From contig NZ_JABEKV010000006.1 of NCBI RefSeq assembly GCF_013283645.1, forward strand, positions 165,374-229,373: a stretch of 64,000 nucleotides of DNA. The letters are read 5' to 3'. Source of the stretch: Sinorhizobium psoraleae. GTDB taxonomy: Bacteria > Pseudomonadota > Alphaproteobacteria > Rhizobiales > Rhizobiaceae. This document shows, piece by piece, positions 8,843-16,921 of this stretch (within the stretch, counting starts at the first letter, position 1; each line of letters opens with the position of its first letter). Under the pieces are notes generated by a model, which saw only the letters and a list, made by a program, of their open reading frames with translations, was not told the DNA's origin and did no database searches. The translations under genes and the position numbers were made by a program.

Positions 8843-8844
8843 CC

Positions 8845-8854
8845 GGTTTAAACC
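8845..8854. promoter_or_regulatory. Short palindrome before the binding-protein gene
   Basis: ggtttaaacc is a perfect 10-bp palindrome in the 23-base gap before the binding-protein gene, next to its ribosome binding site (caggaga). It could be an operator for the nearby LacI protein, but it is short and may be chance. Confidence 0.25.
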
Positions 8855-8865
8855 AGGAGAGCGTC

Positions 8866-10137
8866 ATGAAACATTTCAGGCAACTTCTCGCCGCCGCCGC
8901 GGCGGCGGTGTCGATGACCTTGGCCATTCCGGCTCACGCCGAAACGGTGCTGACGGTGCACTATCCGATGCCCGGCTTCTTCAAGGACGTGATGGACACG
9001 ATCTCGAAGAAGTTCATGGAGGAAAATCCGGAGATCAAGATCACCTTCGCCAATCCCTCGGCGACCTACGAGGAAGGCATCCAGACGATCATGCGCCAGG
9101 CCGGAACGGCCGAGATGCCCGACATCACCTTCATCGGCTTGAACCGCCTGCGCATGGTCAACGAGCGCGACATCCCGGTTGATCTCGGACCGTTCGTCGA
9201 GAAAGACGGCAACATGACCGAGCAGGGCTTCTCGGAAAACATCCTGAAGCTCGCCCAGGTTAGCGGCAAGCAGGTGGGCCTTGCCTTCGCGACCTCGAAC
9301 CCGATCATGTACTACAATGCGGATCTCGTCCGCAAAGCCGGCGGCGACCCTGAAAACCCGCCGAAGACCTGGGACGAGGTGATCGCGCTCGGCGGCAAGA
9401 TCAAGGCGCTCGGCGACGGCGTCGAAGGCATCGACTTCCGTTGGCAGGGCGACGACTGGATGTTCTCTGCCCTCCTCTTCGGCGCCGACGGCCACATGCT
9501 GAATGAAGATGAGACGAAGGTCGCCTTCAATGGCCCGGAAGGGCGCAAGGCAATCGAACTCCTCGACCGCATGGTGAAGGAAGGCGGCCTGCCGGTGCTG
9601 ACGAAACAGGCCGGCGAACAGGCCTTCGTCGCTGGCAAGGTCGGCTTCGCCTTCCAGACGACCGGGGCGCTGCGCAACACCATCAAGAATGTCGGCGGCA
9701 AGTTCGACCTGCGCACGGCGCATATCCCGCTGATCGACCCGGTGAACGGCAAGCTGCCGACCGGCGGCAACGCCGTCGTCATCCTGACGCGCGACACCGA
9801 GAAGCAAGAGGCGGCCTGGAAATTCGCGAAATTCGCCGCCGGTCCCTACGGCGCCTCGGTCGTGGTTCCCGGCACCGGCTATGTGCCGAACAACGAACTT
9901 GCAGCGAAGTCGCCGGAATACCTCGCCAACTTCTATAAGGAGCACCCGCTCTTCCGCGCCGGCCTCGAGCAGATGCCCCGGATGATCCCGTGGTACGCTT
10001 TCCCCGGCACCAATGGCGTCAAGGTGACCCAGACGATCGTCGAGAACCTGTCACGCGTCGTCGAACAGTCGGCAACACCCGAGGAAGCGCTCGACGATGC
10101 CGCCGTGGAGGTGGAAAGCCTGCTGCCCCGGAGCTGA
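8866..10137 (+). CDS. ABC transporter substrate-binding protein (family 1, UgpB-like)
   Basis: A 423-residue periplasmic binding protein with a signal peptide (alanine-rich core, cleavage near AHAET). The body has the two-lobe family 1 pattern, with NPIMYYNADLVRKAG and PKTWDEVIALGGKIKAL typical of sugar and glycerol-3-phosphate binders. It is last in the operon, 23 bases after the second permease, with a good ribosome binding site (CAGGAGAG). Together with the phosphoesterase it suggests uptake of a phosphorylated or polyol compound. A terminator follows at 10158-10189. Confidence 0.9.
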   Translation: MKHFRQLLAAAAAAVSMTLAIPAHAETVLTVHYPMPGFFKDVMDTISKKFMEENPEIKITFANPSATYEEGIQTIMRQAGTAEMPDITFIGLNRLRMVNERDIPVDLGPFVEKDGNMTEQGFSENILKLAQVSGKQVGLAFATSNPIMYYNADLVRKAGGDPENPPKTWDEVIALGGKIKALGDGVEGIDFRWQGDDWMFSALLFGADGHMLNEDETKVAFNGPEGRKAIELLDRMVKEGGLPVLTKQAGEQAFVAGKVGFAFQTTGALRNTIKNVGGKFDLRTAHIPLIDPVNGKLPTGGNAVVILTRDTEKQEAAWKFAKFAAGPYGASVVVPGTGYVPNNELAAKSPEYLANFYKEHPLFRAGLEQMPRMIPWYAFPGTNGVKVTQTIVENLSRVVEQSATPEEALDDAAVEVESLLPRS

Positions 10138-10157
10138 CGGGCGTAAAAAGTGTGAAC

Positions 10158-10189
10158 AGGCCACCTGTTGGGAGACCGGCGGGTGGCCT
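10158..10189. terminator. Convergent terminator hairpin
   Basis: aggccacc pairs with ggtggcct (8 bp) around a 16-base loop between the convergent binding-protein and LacI genes. It probably serves both strands. Confidence 0.65.
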
Positions 10190-10199
10190 TCGTCTGTGG

Positions 10200-11183
10200 T
10201 CATGGCACGGTTCGGACGGTCGCGCCCAAATAGAGTCGGTGGTGGAGGCAGAGATGTCGGCATTCCCCGGCGTTCTCGGCGATGTCGAGCAGCATGGCGG
10301 CGGCCGCGATTCCCATATCGCCGTCTGGCATCGCCACAGTCGTAAGCGAAGGCGCGATCAGACGACTGATCGCGATGCCGTCGAAGCCAGCAACGGAGAC
10401 ATCACCGGGAACCATCAGGCCCTCACGCCTAAGTGCCGCGATAACGCCGAGCGCCAGCAGATCGTTGGAAGCGATTATTGCGGTCGGCCGATGTTGCTCC
10501 ATCGTTTCTGAGAGTTCCAGGTGCTCGTATCCGTCGACAAAGGGTATCTCCAATGCCGGCAAAGGCTCGCACGACGCCTCCTGCATTGCCACGCAATACC
10601 CCTCATAGCGCAGCCGCGCGCGGTCGGAAGACGCGAAATGACCCGAAACGAAGAGGATGCGGCTATGCCGATGCTGAAGAATATGCCGGGTGATTTCGTA
10701 GCCGGCACGATGGTTGTCAACGGTCACTGCGGCGGGAAAGCGCGCAACCGGCCGATTGTTGAGCAGGACCGTCGGCGGCAGGGCTGCGGATAACGCCTGA
10801 CTGGTCTCGGCATTGCAGAGCGTCAGGATCAGCCCCGTCGGCCGCTGCTCCAGGAGCGCGCCGACCGCCGCTGTTTCCGAGCCCGGATCGTAATTCGACT
10901 GCGCAATGAGGACGCCATGCTTGGCGGCCTGCAGCCGATGCTGGATGCCAGCGAGCGAGGCGGCGAAGACGGGATTGGTCACGCTCGGAACAAGCACTCC
11001 GACGACCGGCCTGTTGCGCCCCCCGGCGCTCGCCGGAGACTTCGGCCGGTAACCGAGCTCCGCCGCGGCCCGCCGCACACGGCGCACCATCTCGTCGCTT
11101 GCTGTTCCCTCCCCTTTGAGAACGCGCGAAACCGTCGCCAACGAGCAACCGGCATGAAAGGCTATTTGCTGCAAGGTCACCAT
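10200..11183 (-). CDS. LacI family transcriptional regulator
   Basis: A 327-residue repressor with an N-terminal HTH (LQQIAFHAGCSLATVSRVL) and hinge, then a periplasmic-binding-protein-like sensor (VVGVLVPSVTNPVFAASLAG, AIIASNDLLALGVI, DVSVAGFDGIAISR). It is convergent with the Ugp-like operon and is the natural candidate to control it in response to the transported compound. The ATG at 11183 begins directly at the HTH, as usual for the family. Confidence 0.9.
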   Translation of the reverse strand: MVTLQQIAFHAGCSLATVSRVLKGEGTASDEMVRRVRRAAAELGYRPKSPASAGGRNRPVVGVLVPSVTNPVFAASLAGIQHRLQAAKHGVLIAQSNYDPGSETAAVGALLEQRPTGLILTLCNAETSQALSAALPPTVLLNNRPVARFPAAVTVDNHRAGYEITRHILQHRHSRILFVSGHFASSDRARLRYEGYCVAMQEASCEPLPALEIPFVDGYEHLELSETMEQHRPTAIIASNDLLALGVIAALRREGLMVPGDVSVAGFDGIAISRLIAPSLTTVAMPDGDMGIAAAAMLLDIAENAGECRHLCLHHRLYLGATVRTVP

Positions 11184-11245
11184 CCATTCCGCCTATCGCG
11201 ACTTTGTGACAGCGGATTGGTCCGGCCGCCAGGTCCCGGCAATGT

Positions 11246-11431
11246 TCATTGGGACTGGGCCGCGACTTCAGGGAGGGACATCGAAGCCGCAGTCAGGTCG
11301 CGCAGCCCCTCCACCTTCTCATTCGCGTAGAGCTTGGCATGCGCGACAAAGTAAAGATCGTCGTCGCAGCCGTTGTAGCTCAGTTCGCCCGCCAGTTTCG
11401 CAAGACGCTGGGAACAGCCTCTGGCGAACAT
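11246..11431 (-). CDS. Small hypothetical protein
   Basis: A 61-residue protein (MFARGCSQRLAKLAGELSYN at the start) with no recognised family. The ATG at 11431 is chosen over a longer reading because GAGAGGAG lies about five bases upstream, which is the main support that it is real. It has two Cys, an acidic GCDDD patch and no signal peptide. It may be a regulatory or stress protein, but nothing in the sequence says so. Confidence 0.4.
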   Translation of the reverse strand: MFARGCSQRLAKLAGELSYNGCDDDLYFVAHAKLYANEKVEGLRDLTAASMSLPEVAAQSQ

Positions 11432-11605
11432 CAGCGCTCCTCTCAGTGCAGCAGTGCGGAAGGACGCTGCGAGCGCTCGTGGGTGCCCGGCTCGTGATGC
11501 TCTTTGATGCTGCATTAGCGAAAGAGAGAGTCATTTATGACCAACCCGCCAAATTGGCTTGGGCCGGCTCCGCGCGCTTAACTACCGGTATCTACATTCA
11601 GGAGA

Positions 11606-11832
11606 TGCGGGAATGACGACCGCCCGGTTATCGTGTTGTTCACGCTGACCGCACTCACTGCGATGGCGGCGAGCCGTCAACGGAACTCCATTCACCTTGC
11701 GCGCAGCCGAATGGTTCATCGCCTTTTCTATGGTGGTTCTGGCGATGATGAAACTCCAGAACGTCGAGACCTTTGCGACCATGTTCCTGAACTATGACCT
11801 CCTGGCAAAGCGCTGGGTGCCATACAGCTACG
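11606..11832 (+). pseudogene. MauE/DoxX-like membrane protein fragment
   Basis: Two frames give pieces of one MauE-type membrane protein: DRPVIVLFTLTALTAMAAS (from about 11613) and then, one base out of frame, GTPFTLRAAEWFIAFSMVVL with AMMKLQNVETFATMFLNYDL. The coding sense ends abruptly at about 11832, where multicopper oxidase sequence begins. It has a frameshift and loses its C-terminal half. Such proteins accompany thiol or copper redox genes in rhizobia. Confidence 0.65.
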
Positions 11833-12327
11833 TACGGAGCTTTGATCATCGATCCCAATGACCTCTCCGACGATATTCCCGCCGATCTGGAATATACTAT
11901 GCAGCTTCAGGAGTGGCTAAAGCGCGAGTGGCTAACCTTCCCCGCGATGCCGATGGAGGGCGCGCTCCCGAACTTCTTCACGATCAACGGGAAATCGTAT
12001 CCGGCAACCGACGCGATCAGAATGAAGGTCGGGCAAACGCTCAAGGTTCGCTTCGTCGGGTTGCACACGACGGCAATCCACCCGATGCACATCCACGGCG
12101 GGCCTTTCGAGGTTGCCGCAGTCGACGGCGTGACACTTCGACAGAGTGCCCGCTATCTCGCGGATACTGTAAATGTCGGCCCTGGTCAGCGGTTCGACGT
12201 TCTGTGGAAAGACCAGCGTCCCGGAAAATGGCTCGTTCACTGCCATATCTCCCATCACACCACGAACAACAATGTCGAGATTCAGGGAGGCGGCGGGTTG
12301 ATGCAGGTGACCGATGTGCAGAGTTGA
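11833..12327 (+). pseudogene. Multicopper oxidase, C-terminal fragment
   Basis: From YGALIIDPNDLSDD onward this is the C-terminal third of a periplasmic multicopper oxidase, with the copper ligands HPMHIHGGPFEV and LVHCHISHHTTNNN intact. The N-terminal cupredoxin domain is missing. An open frame from ATG 11794 runs out of frame through the MauE remnant and then in frame into the oxidase, giving a 177-residue chimera without a signal peptide. The join lies at tacg|tacg (11829-11836). It is related to the intact oxidase at 21054-22403. Function is very unlikely. Confidence 0.75.
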
Positions 12328-12408
12328 TCCTTGGCATGCGTGTCCCTGCCGCGTTGAATTCGAGAACTTGGATGTACAGACGCTCGGCTGCGCGAACGCG
12401 CATCCGTG

Positions 12409-12825
12409 CTAGAAAGAGCGCGGGGGCACAAACAGACATATCGCTCGAGAGCGGATTTTACCCGGTCGCAAACATAGATGAAACTCATCATCGGGGGAGG
12501 GTTTCAGTCGCGAGTCCTTGTAGCCGATGATCTCGCCTGTCTCTTCGACGACATATCCGTGCGGCCCTTCAATAATCGCGGTACCGTGAACCGGCTGACA
12601 ATCGCGGTCACTACAACACTGGTATGGATAGTACCATCCTGAAGGGGCGCTATGCGCAGCCGCCTTCAAGGGGAAACACACCCCAACGATCAGTCCCAGG
12701 AGTAAGCTCGACAACGTTCGTGCGGCATCCCACGCCTGACTCGGGGTCTGTAAATGTGGAGGACAACCGACCTGAGGGCTGAAGCTGTGCATGACCAATC
12801 CTCGTCGTCCCAACATTGCCTGCAA
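12409..12825 (-). CDS. Cys-containing exported hypothetical protein
   Basis: Up to 138 residues. A hydrophobic export signal (TLSSLLLGLIVGVCFP) ends near KAAAHS, followed by a short mature domain with SGWYYPYQCCSDRDCQPV and later LCLRP and AICLFVP. The paired cysteines suggest disulfides or metal binding in the periplasm. The start is uncertain: ATG 12825 or 12792 (MHSFSPQ). The family is not recognised. It sits among copper-related genes, which hints at a role in metal stress. Confidence 0.55.
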   Translation of the reverse strand: MQAMLGRRGLVMHSFSPQVGCPPHLQTPSQAWDAARTLSSLLLGLIVGVCFPLKAAAHSAPSGWYYPYQCCSDRDCQPVHGTAIIEGPHGYVVEETGEIIGYKDSRLKPSPDDEFHLCLRPGKIRSRAICLFVPPRSF

Positions 12826-13071
12826 ACCGATCGGCCCGCGCTTCGTTTCTGAGGCTTTCGTATTTCACCATTGGTTTTAAGTCACGTAGCAGAGGCTTTC
12901 CTGACGGAGGGGTTCCCGCTTCGAGACATTGAGAACCGCTCTACGAGTTCGGCGGAGCGGTGCGAAACAGACCAGACATCGCGGCGCGGGCCAAAGCCCT
13001 GGCGTTCATGGAGGAAAGCAGCTCCCGACCAAATGATCACGTTCTGAATGCGTCCCACGGCACGACCTTTA

Positions 13072-13527
13072 TCAACTCTTCAGTCTAACCGCCTGATAGA
13101 CCGTGCTGGACCCTTCGCTGTTGACGGCAAAGACATCATAGGCTGCGCGAGGATCCTCGCCCATGCCCAACGATCCCTTGGGCATTCCGGGTACCGCAAG
13201 TCAGGCAATGTCCGGGCGTTCTCCAAGCAGCCTGTTGACGGCATCCAGTGGCACATGACCTTCGACGTAGTAATCGGCGACAATTGCCGTATGGCAGCCC
13301 TGCATCTCTGCGGGGATGGCGTAGCGCTCCTTCAGCGCAGCAAGGTCAGCAGCTTCCTCGGTGGTGACCGAGAACCCCGCCGCCTTCATCGCCTCGGTCC
13401 ATGCACGGCAGCAGCCGCAGTTCGGGCCCTTGTAGACGACCATCTTTTTAATCGCCGCCCGGGCCCGTGCGATCAGGGAGATTGATCCGACAGCGGCGAC
13501 CGACAACAGGAACTCTCTTCTTCGCAT
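13072..13527 (-). pseudogene. DUF411 metal-binding protein with in-frame stop
   Basis: The start at 13527 (GGAGAG upstream) gives a twin-arginine-like leader (MRRREFLLSVAAVG) and the DUF411 core, VVYKGPNCGCCRAWTEAMKA and GCHTAIVADYYVEGHVP. At 13201-13203 a TGA follows RPDIA, yet the same frame continues with LAVPGMPKGSLGMGEDPRAA and on to VYQAVRLKS and a proper stop at 13072. The tail is the normal DUF411 C-terminus, so one base change made the stop (GGA to TGA is the simplest). DUF411 proteins are periplasmic copper-linked proteins. The shortened product keeps the Cys motif and may retain some activity. Confidence 0.85.
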
Positions 13528-13587
13528 CTTTTGCTCTCCATGCACTGAGATGGACGGACGATCGTCTGCTATTTTTCTCGCCGGGTA

Positions 13588-13618
13588 TTGACCTTACCAC
13601 CGTTGGAAACGCCACATT
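13588..13618 (+). promoter_or_regulatory. CueR/MerR-type promoter of the copper chaperone gene
   Basis: ttgacc (13588-13593), a 19-bp spacer containing the dyad-like ttaccaccgttgga, and a -10-like cacatt (13613-13618). The overlong spacer is the hallmark of MerR family copper promoters. It closely matches the site at 18737-18767. Confidence 0.65.
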
Positions 13619-13649
13619 GGATCGTGTCAAAACCTACAAGGAGACCTCG

Positions 13650-13871
13650 ATGTATCATCTGAAGATACCCGAAATGACCTGCGGACACTGCGTACGCACG
13701 GTGGAAAAAGCGGTCAAATCTGTCCATCCCAACGCAGAAGTAGCGGTCACTCTCGATGCAAGGACCGCTTCAATCGACTCCCAGGCCTCCTCCGAAGCGT
13801 TCGTCGCCGCGATTGGAGACGCTGGCTACAAGGCTTCGTTCGCGAAGTCCTGCTGCAGCCAAGTCGCATGA
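13650..13871 (+). CDS. copZ: CopZ-like heavy-metal-associated (HMA) copper chaperone
   Basis: A 73-residue cytoplasmic protein that is a single HMA domain, with the metal motif MTCGHCVRTVEKAV (residues 9-22) followed by the usual beta-alpha-beta-beta-alpha-beta pattern and an extra CC near the C-terminus (KSCCSQVA). It carries copper(I), typically to a P-type ATPase or to CueR. The ATG at 13650 has AAGGAG upstream and begins right at the domain. The promoter at 13588-13618 has the CueR layout, so copper induction is expected. No copper ATPase is present in this window. Confidence 0.9.
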   Translation: MYHLKIPEMTCGHCVRTVEKAVKSVHPNAEVAVTLDARTASIDSQASSEAFVAAIGDAGYKASFAKSCCSQVA

Positions 13872-13987
13872 ACTCAACAGGCGCCGTCGCAACGGCGCGT
13901 GTTGTTGGTGAACAAAGATCGAAAGCAAGTGCACGGTGACAGACGACTGCTGTCCAGGGAAGACGGGGCACCCTAACAGGCCTTGTC

Positions 13988-14506
13988 CTACCGAGAATAT
14001 CCGCGCAACTCATTGTAGCGGTCGATCTGGCTCGCGCTTAGAACCTTCAGCATCTGCAGGTGTGCTGCCAGATGGATGTAACGGAGATTGGCGCGGCTCG
14101 CCTCAATCCGCCGGAGACGTTCGCGCAGCCCACCATGGTTTATCGAGCGCTCGCGGAAAGCGATCTCGAGCGCCTGTTCCCCGGCCACTAATCTCTTGCC
14201 TTCCGCAACCGCTTCGGCGCGCATTCTCTGGAAAATGCTCCGCGTTCTATCCTCCTGTTCGCCAGTCAAATGAAGCTCGGCCTTCATCGTTAACACATGT
14301 GACGGCCCGGGCATTCCGTTCAGCTCGGCGGCCTTCGCCAAGCCCCAGCCTCCTCCAGTCTCCAGCTCGGAAATGTCGTCCGCCGATAGGCTTTTTATGT
14401 CGCGATGCTCCTGTCCGGCATAGGGCGAAGAATGGACGTGTTCGCCCTCCGCAGCAGCGGAAACTGGAAGCAGCAAAACTGCGAGCGCAGGGACAAGCTT
14501 TTTCAT
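13988..14506 (-). CDS. Spy/CpxP-like periplasmic protein (heavy-metal resistance type)
   Basis: A 172-residue protein with a signal peptide (KKLVPALAVLLLPVSAAAEG) and an all-helical body. It includes LHLTGEQEDRTRSIFQRMRA and KVLSASQIDRYNELRG, the pair of LTxxQ-like repeats of the Spy/CpxP/CnrX-like fold. The mature N-terminus is His-rich (EGEHVHSSPYAGQEHRD), which suits copper binding. Such proteins chaperone or sense in the periplasm under metal stress. It is divergent from the Crp/Fnr gene, with which it may share control. Confidence 0.75.
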   Translation of the reverse strand: MKKLVPALAVLLLPVSAAAEGEHVHSSPYAGQEHRDIKSLSADDISELETGGGWGLAKAAELNGMPGPSHVLTMKAELHLTGEQEDRTRSIFQRMRAEAVAEGKRLVAGEQALEIAFRERSINHGGLRERLRRIEASRANLRYIHLAAHLQMLKVLSASQIDRYNELRGYSR

Positions 14507-14560
14507 GAGTCACCGTTCACGAGTTCGAGGCCTCGAGCTTGCCAAACGATGATCGTCCTG

Positions 14561-14580
14561 GACATGATAGCTATCATGTC
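14561..14580. promoter_or_regulatory. 20-bp perfect palindrome at the Crp/Fnr gene start
   Basis: gacatgatagctatcatgtc is a perfect palindrome covering the likely ATG (14576) of the regulator. Such a dyad at its own start suggests autoregulation, and it lies in the region divergent to the Spy-like gene. Confidence 0.55.
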
Positions 14581-15133
14581 GGATCAAATTCTCGTCCATC
14601 TCCAGCCGAAAGCGGTCGCGAAAAAGTCGCTCGAAAAGAACGAGCACCTCTTTCATCGAGGCGACCCCGTTCAGGCGTTGTTCCTCGTAACGGAGGGGTG
14701 CGTCAACCTCCTGCGCTACCAGGAGGACGGCAACCCTGCTGTCTTACAGCGTTCAAGGGGCCGCTCGATTCTAGCGGAGGCCTCCGTGTTTTCGGATCAT
14801 TATCACTGCGATGCCGTGGCGGCGACGCAGACGGACATTCTGGTTGTCCCCGTGGGCGTCGTTCGTGACCTGCTGGACAAAGAGCCCGCATTTGCCCGCG
14901 CTTGGGCACGGCATCTATCGCACGAGCTTCAGAGCGCCAGGAAACGAGCCGAGATCGTGTCGTTGCGCACGGTGGGAGCCAGGCTCGACGCTTGGCTAAC
15001 GTGGAACGACGGGCAGCTCCCAGCCAAGGGTGAATGGCGCAGACTGGCCGAGGAAATCGGCGTATCTCCCGAAGCGCTCTATCGGGAATTGTCCTGCCGC
15101 CGACACCTGCTCCTACAGGAGGTCGATCGATGA
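14576..15133 (+). CDS. Crp/Fnr family transcriptional regulator
   Basis: A 185-residue regulator. A cyclic-nucleotide-binding-like beta barrel (about residues 15-105; HLFHRGDPVQALFLVTEG, LAEASVF) is followed by a long dimer helix and a C-terminal winged HTH (LAEEIGVSPEALYRELS). The Fnr iron-sulphur cysteines are absent, so it is not an oxygen sensor of that type. Three in-frame ATGs exist (14549, 14564, 14576); the last fits the family length. If it is used, the 20-bp palindrome overlaps the initiation codon and no normal ribosome binding site is present. Its neighbours suggest a role in copper or redox response. Confidence 0.8.
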   Translation: MSDQILVHLQPKAVAKKSLEKNEHLFHRGDPVQALFLVTEGCVNLLRYQEDGNPAVLQRSRGRSILAEASVFSDHYHCDAVAATQTDILVVPVGVVRDLLDKEPAFARAWARHLSHELQSARKRAEIVSLRTVGARLDAWLTWNDGQLPAKGEWRRLAEEIGVSPEALYRELSCRRHLLLQEVDR

Positions 15134-15165
15134 AGCCCAGCAGCAAACGAGCCATCACCCCTTGA

Positions 15166-15285
15166 CGCCAACCACTGTCAGGCGCCGATCGGCCGGAATG
15201 CCCGATCATCGAAGAGATCGCCAATGCGGCCGATGCCAAGAAGCCCCCGGCGTCAACGCGCGTTTTCGGCCTGAACGGCTTGTGA
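15166..15285 (+). pseudogene. C-terminal remnant of a MerR family metal regulator
   Basis: After a stop at 15163 the frame reads LSGADRPECPIIEEIANAAD and ends with VFGLNGL. The block DRPECPIIEEIA matches the tail of HmrR/CueR/CadR-type MerR regulators, where the Cys helps bind metal. No HTH or dimer helix is left. It is a scrap of a metal regulator inside a region with two CueR-like promoters. Confidence 0.5.
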
Positions 15286-15322
15286 CGCGTTGAAATCGGC
15301 ATCCGCCTTTCTTCGCGGGGGG

Positions 15323-16573
15323 TCATTTCGGAGGGAGAACACGATCCCGAACGAGGAGGAACGTTCTCTCCACGCAGAACCACAGCACGGTCGCGGCCGC
15401 GAAACTGGTCGCCAGGTAGACCGCGAAGCCGAGACCGTCCTGAAGGTTCTCTTCCCCAAAGATAAGCCCATCGATGTGGAAGACCGACTTGTGAGTCAGA
15501 TAGAGGCTATAGGACAAGGTGGCGACGGTCGCAGCACCCGGAATCGGCCACCGTTTCAGAACATGCTCCAAGTCGAGCATAGCGCCGAGGATCAGAGCGA
15601 TTCCGATCGAGATGAGCGGGAACTCGGCGACTGCACCGAATTGCGCCTGAAAGACGAGGAAGAGATTCGTTTCCGCAAGCGGACCGCGGATCGAGAACAG
15701 CACAAGTGCTGCGACGATCAAGACGACGCCGATCGGAAACGCAATTCGCGGAGGCGCGTAGCGCTTGCAGAGTTCCGGTTTGAAAAATCTCGCCGCGGCA
15801 AGGATCACGCCGAACATGAGGCCGTCCAGGCGGGTGTAAGTCGGGTAGTACACGTCCCTGAGATATACTGCGAAGGCATCCCTCAGCTTGTCGGCTGCGA
15901 CGAGGACGCCGACCTGGCTTTCCCAGATCGTGTATCGGAGGATCATCCCCCCGACCACCATCGCCCCTGCGATCAGAAGCGCCCAACCCATGCTGATTTG
16001 ACGATACAGGAGCAACACGAGGAGCGGCAGAACCAGATAGAAATGCTCCTCGACACAAAGCGACCATGCCTGTGAAAAGGCTCGGCCGACGCGAGGGTCG
16101 AAGTCGAAATTCACGGTGAAGGTCGCGAAACTCCAGACCGCTTGCATCGTCGGAGCGTCCCGAATAACGGGGAAGATGGCATAAAGGCCGAGAACAACGA
16201 AAAACGCCGGGAAGATACGGAAGGCGCGGCGGAGATAGAAGGATTTCAGGTCTACGCGTCCCGTCCGCGAGACTTCTTTGAAGAGTTGAGTTCCAATCAG
16301 GAAACCGCTCAGTACGAAGAAGACATCGACGCCCAGCCACGCATAGGTACGGACGCCGACCAGAAAGGGCGGGGTCGCCTCGACGGGGAGATGCACGAGC
16401 ATGACGAGCAGGATCGCCAATGACCGAAGAACATCAGGACCAACCGCCCTGGATTGAACCTTCTCCATGATTCCAGCCGCGAGACTTTGTGCTGTTGGGA
16501 AGTACGCAGAATTTGAAGCGGCAGTAGTGTTCACTGTGACGTTCCGCGGCTGAACCAGAAGGGATTTGGACAC
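15323..16573 (-). CDS. Acyltransferase 3 family membrane protein (OafA/YrhL-like)
   Basis: A 416-residue protein with about ten membrane helices that transfers acyl groups, usually O-acetyl, onto surface polysaccharides or lipids. Family marks are the early R-SLAILLVMLVH segment with the conserved His, GVDVFFVLSGFLIG, RRAFRIFPAFFVVL and WSLCVEEHFYLVLPLLV. The N-terminus has about 40 extra polar residues, so ATG at 16468 (MEKVQSRAVG) is a possible alternative start. It has no obvious partner nearby. Two direct repeats lie just upstream. Confidence 0.85.
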   Translation of the reverse strand: MSKSLLVQPRNVTVNTTAASNSAYFPTAQSLAAGIMEKVQSRAVGPDVLRSLAILLVMLVHLPVEATPPFLVGVRTYAWLGVDVFFVLSGFLIGTQLFKEVSRTGRVDLKSFYLRRAFRIFPAFFVVLGLYAIFPVIRDAPTMQAVWSFATFTVNFDFDPRVGRAFSQAWSLCVEEHFYLVLPLLVLLLYRQISMGWALLIAGAMVVGGMILRYTIWESQVGVLVAADKLRDAFAVYLRDVYYPTYTRLDGLMFGVILAAARFFKPELCKRYAPPRIAFPIGVVLIVAALVLFSIRGPLAETNLFLVFQAQFGAVAEFPLISIGIALILGAMLDLEHVLKRWPIPGAATVATLSYSLYLTHKSVFHIDGLIFGEENLQDGLGFAVYLATSFAAATVLWFCVERTFLLVRDRVLPPK

Positions 16574-16610
16574 GCCTAAGTAGGTGCCAGGAACAGTTGT
16601 AGATGACTTA

Positions 16611-16641
16611 TTTCAGATCGAAATAGGCCGTTTCAGATCGA
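16611..16641. repeat. Two direct repeats upstream of the acyltransferase gene
   Basis: tttcagatcga occurs at 16611-16621 and 16631-16641, spaced 20 bases (about two helical turns), in an AT-rich upstream region. It may be a tandem activator or repressor site for the minus-strand gene starting at 16573. Confidence 0.4.
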
Positions 16642-16741
16642 CAAAATTAACTTAAATATTTCGTAAACTCTGAGGTGTTGCAAAACTCCCGATAGAACGT
16701 CGGACCATGGGACCGGATGCTAAGATGGCGGAGACAAAGAG

Positions 16742-16921
16742 ATGGCCGAGGGAAACGACTATCCTGGCATGCCGCGCTGGGTGAAAACCTCCGGGATCGT
16801 TGCCGCGGTGCTGATATTGCTGGCGGCGATGATCGTCGTCTTCGATATCGGCGGTCCCCACGGCCCAGGCCGCCACATGTCGCCCGACAGCGAAATGCCG
16901 CCAGCAGGTGACCGTCCATGA
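16742..16921 (+). CDS. Small single-pass membrane protein
   Basis: A 59-residue protein with CGGAG about seven bases upstream and one membrane helix (SGIVAAVLILLAAMIVVFDI). The C-terminal tail is His/Met/Pro-rich (GPHGPGRHMSPDSEMPP) and probably faces the periplasm. The stop overlaps the start of the next membrane gene (ATGA), which strongly suggests it is a real, coupled gene. The tail could bind copper. I do not recognise the family. Confidence 0.6.
   Translation: MAEGNDYPGMPRWVKTSGIVAAVLILLAAMIVVFDIGGPHGPGRHMSPDSEMPPAGDRP

Noticed and set aside
15133..15322. Small plus-strand gene ending in VFGLNGL
   Set aside because: It has a stop just upstream and matches only the tail of MerR regulators, so it is reported as a remnant and not as a gene.
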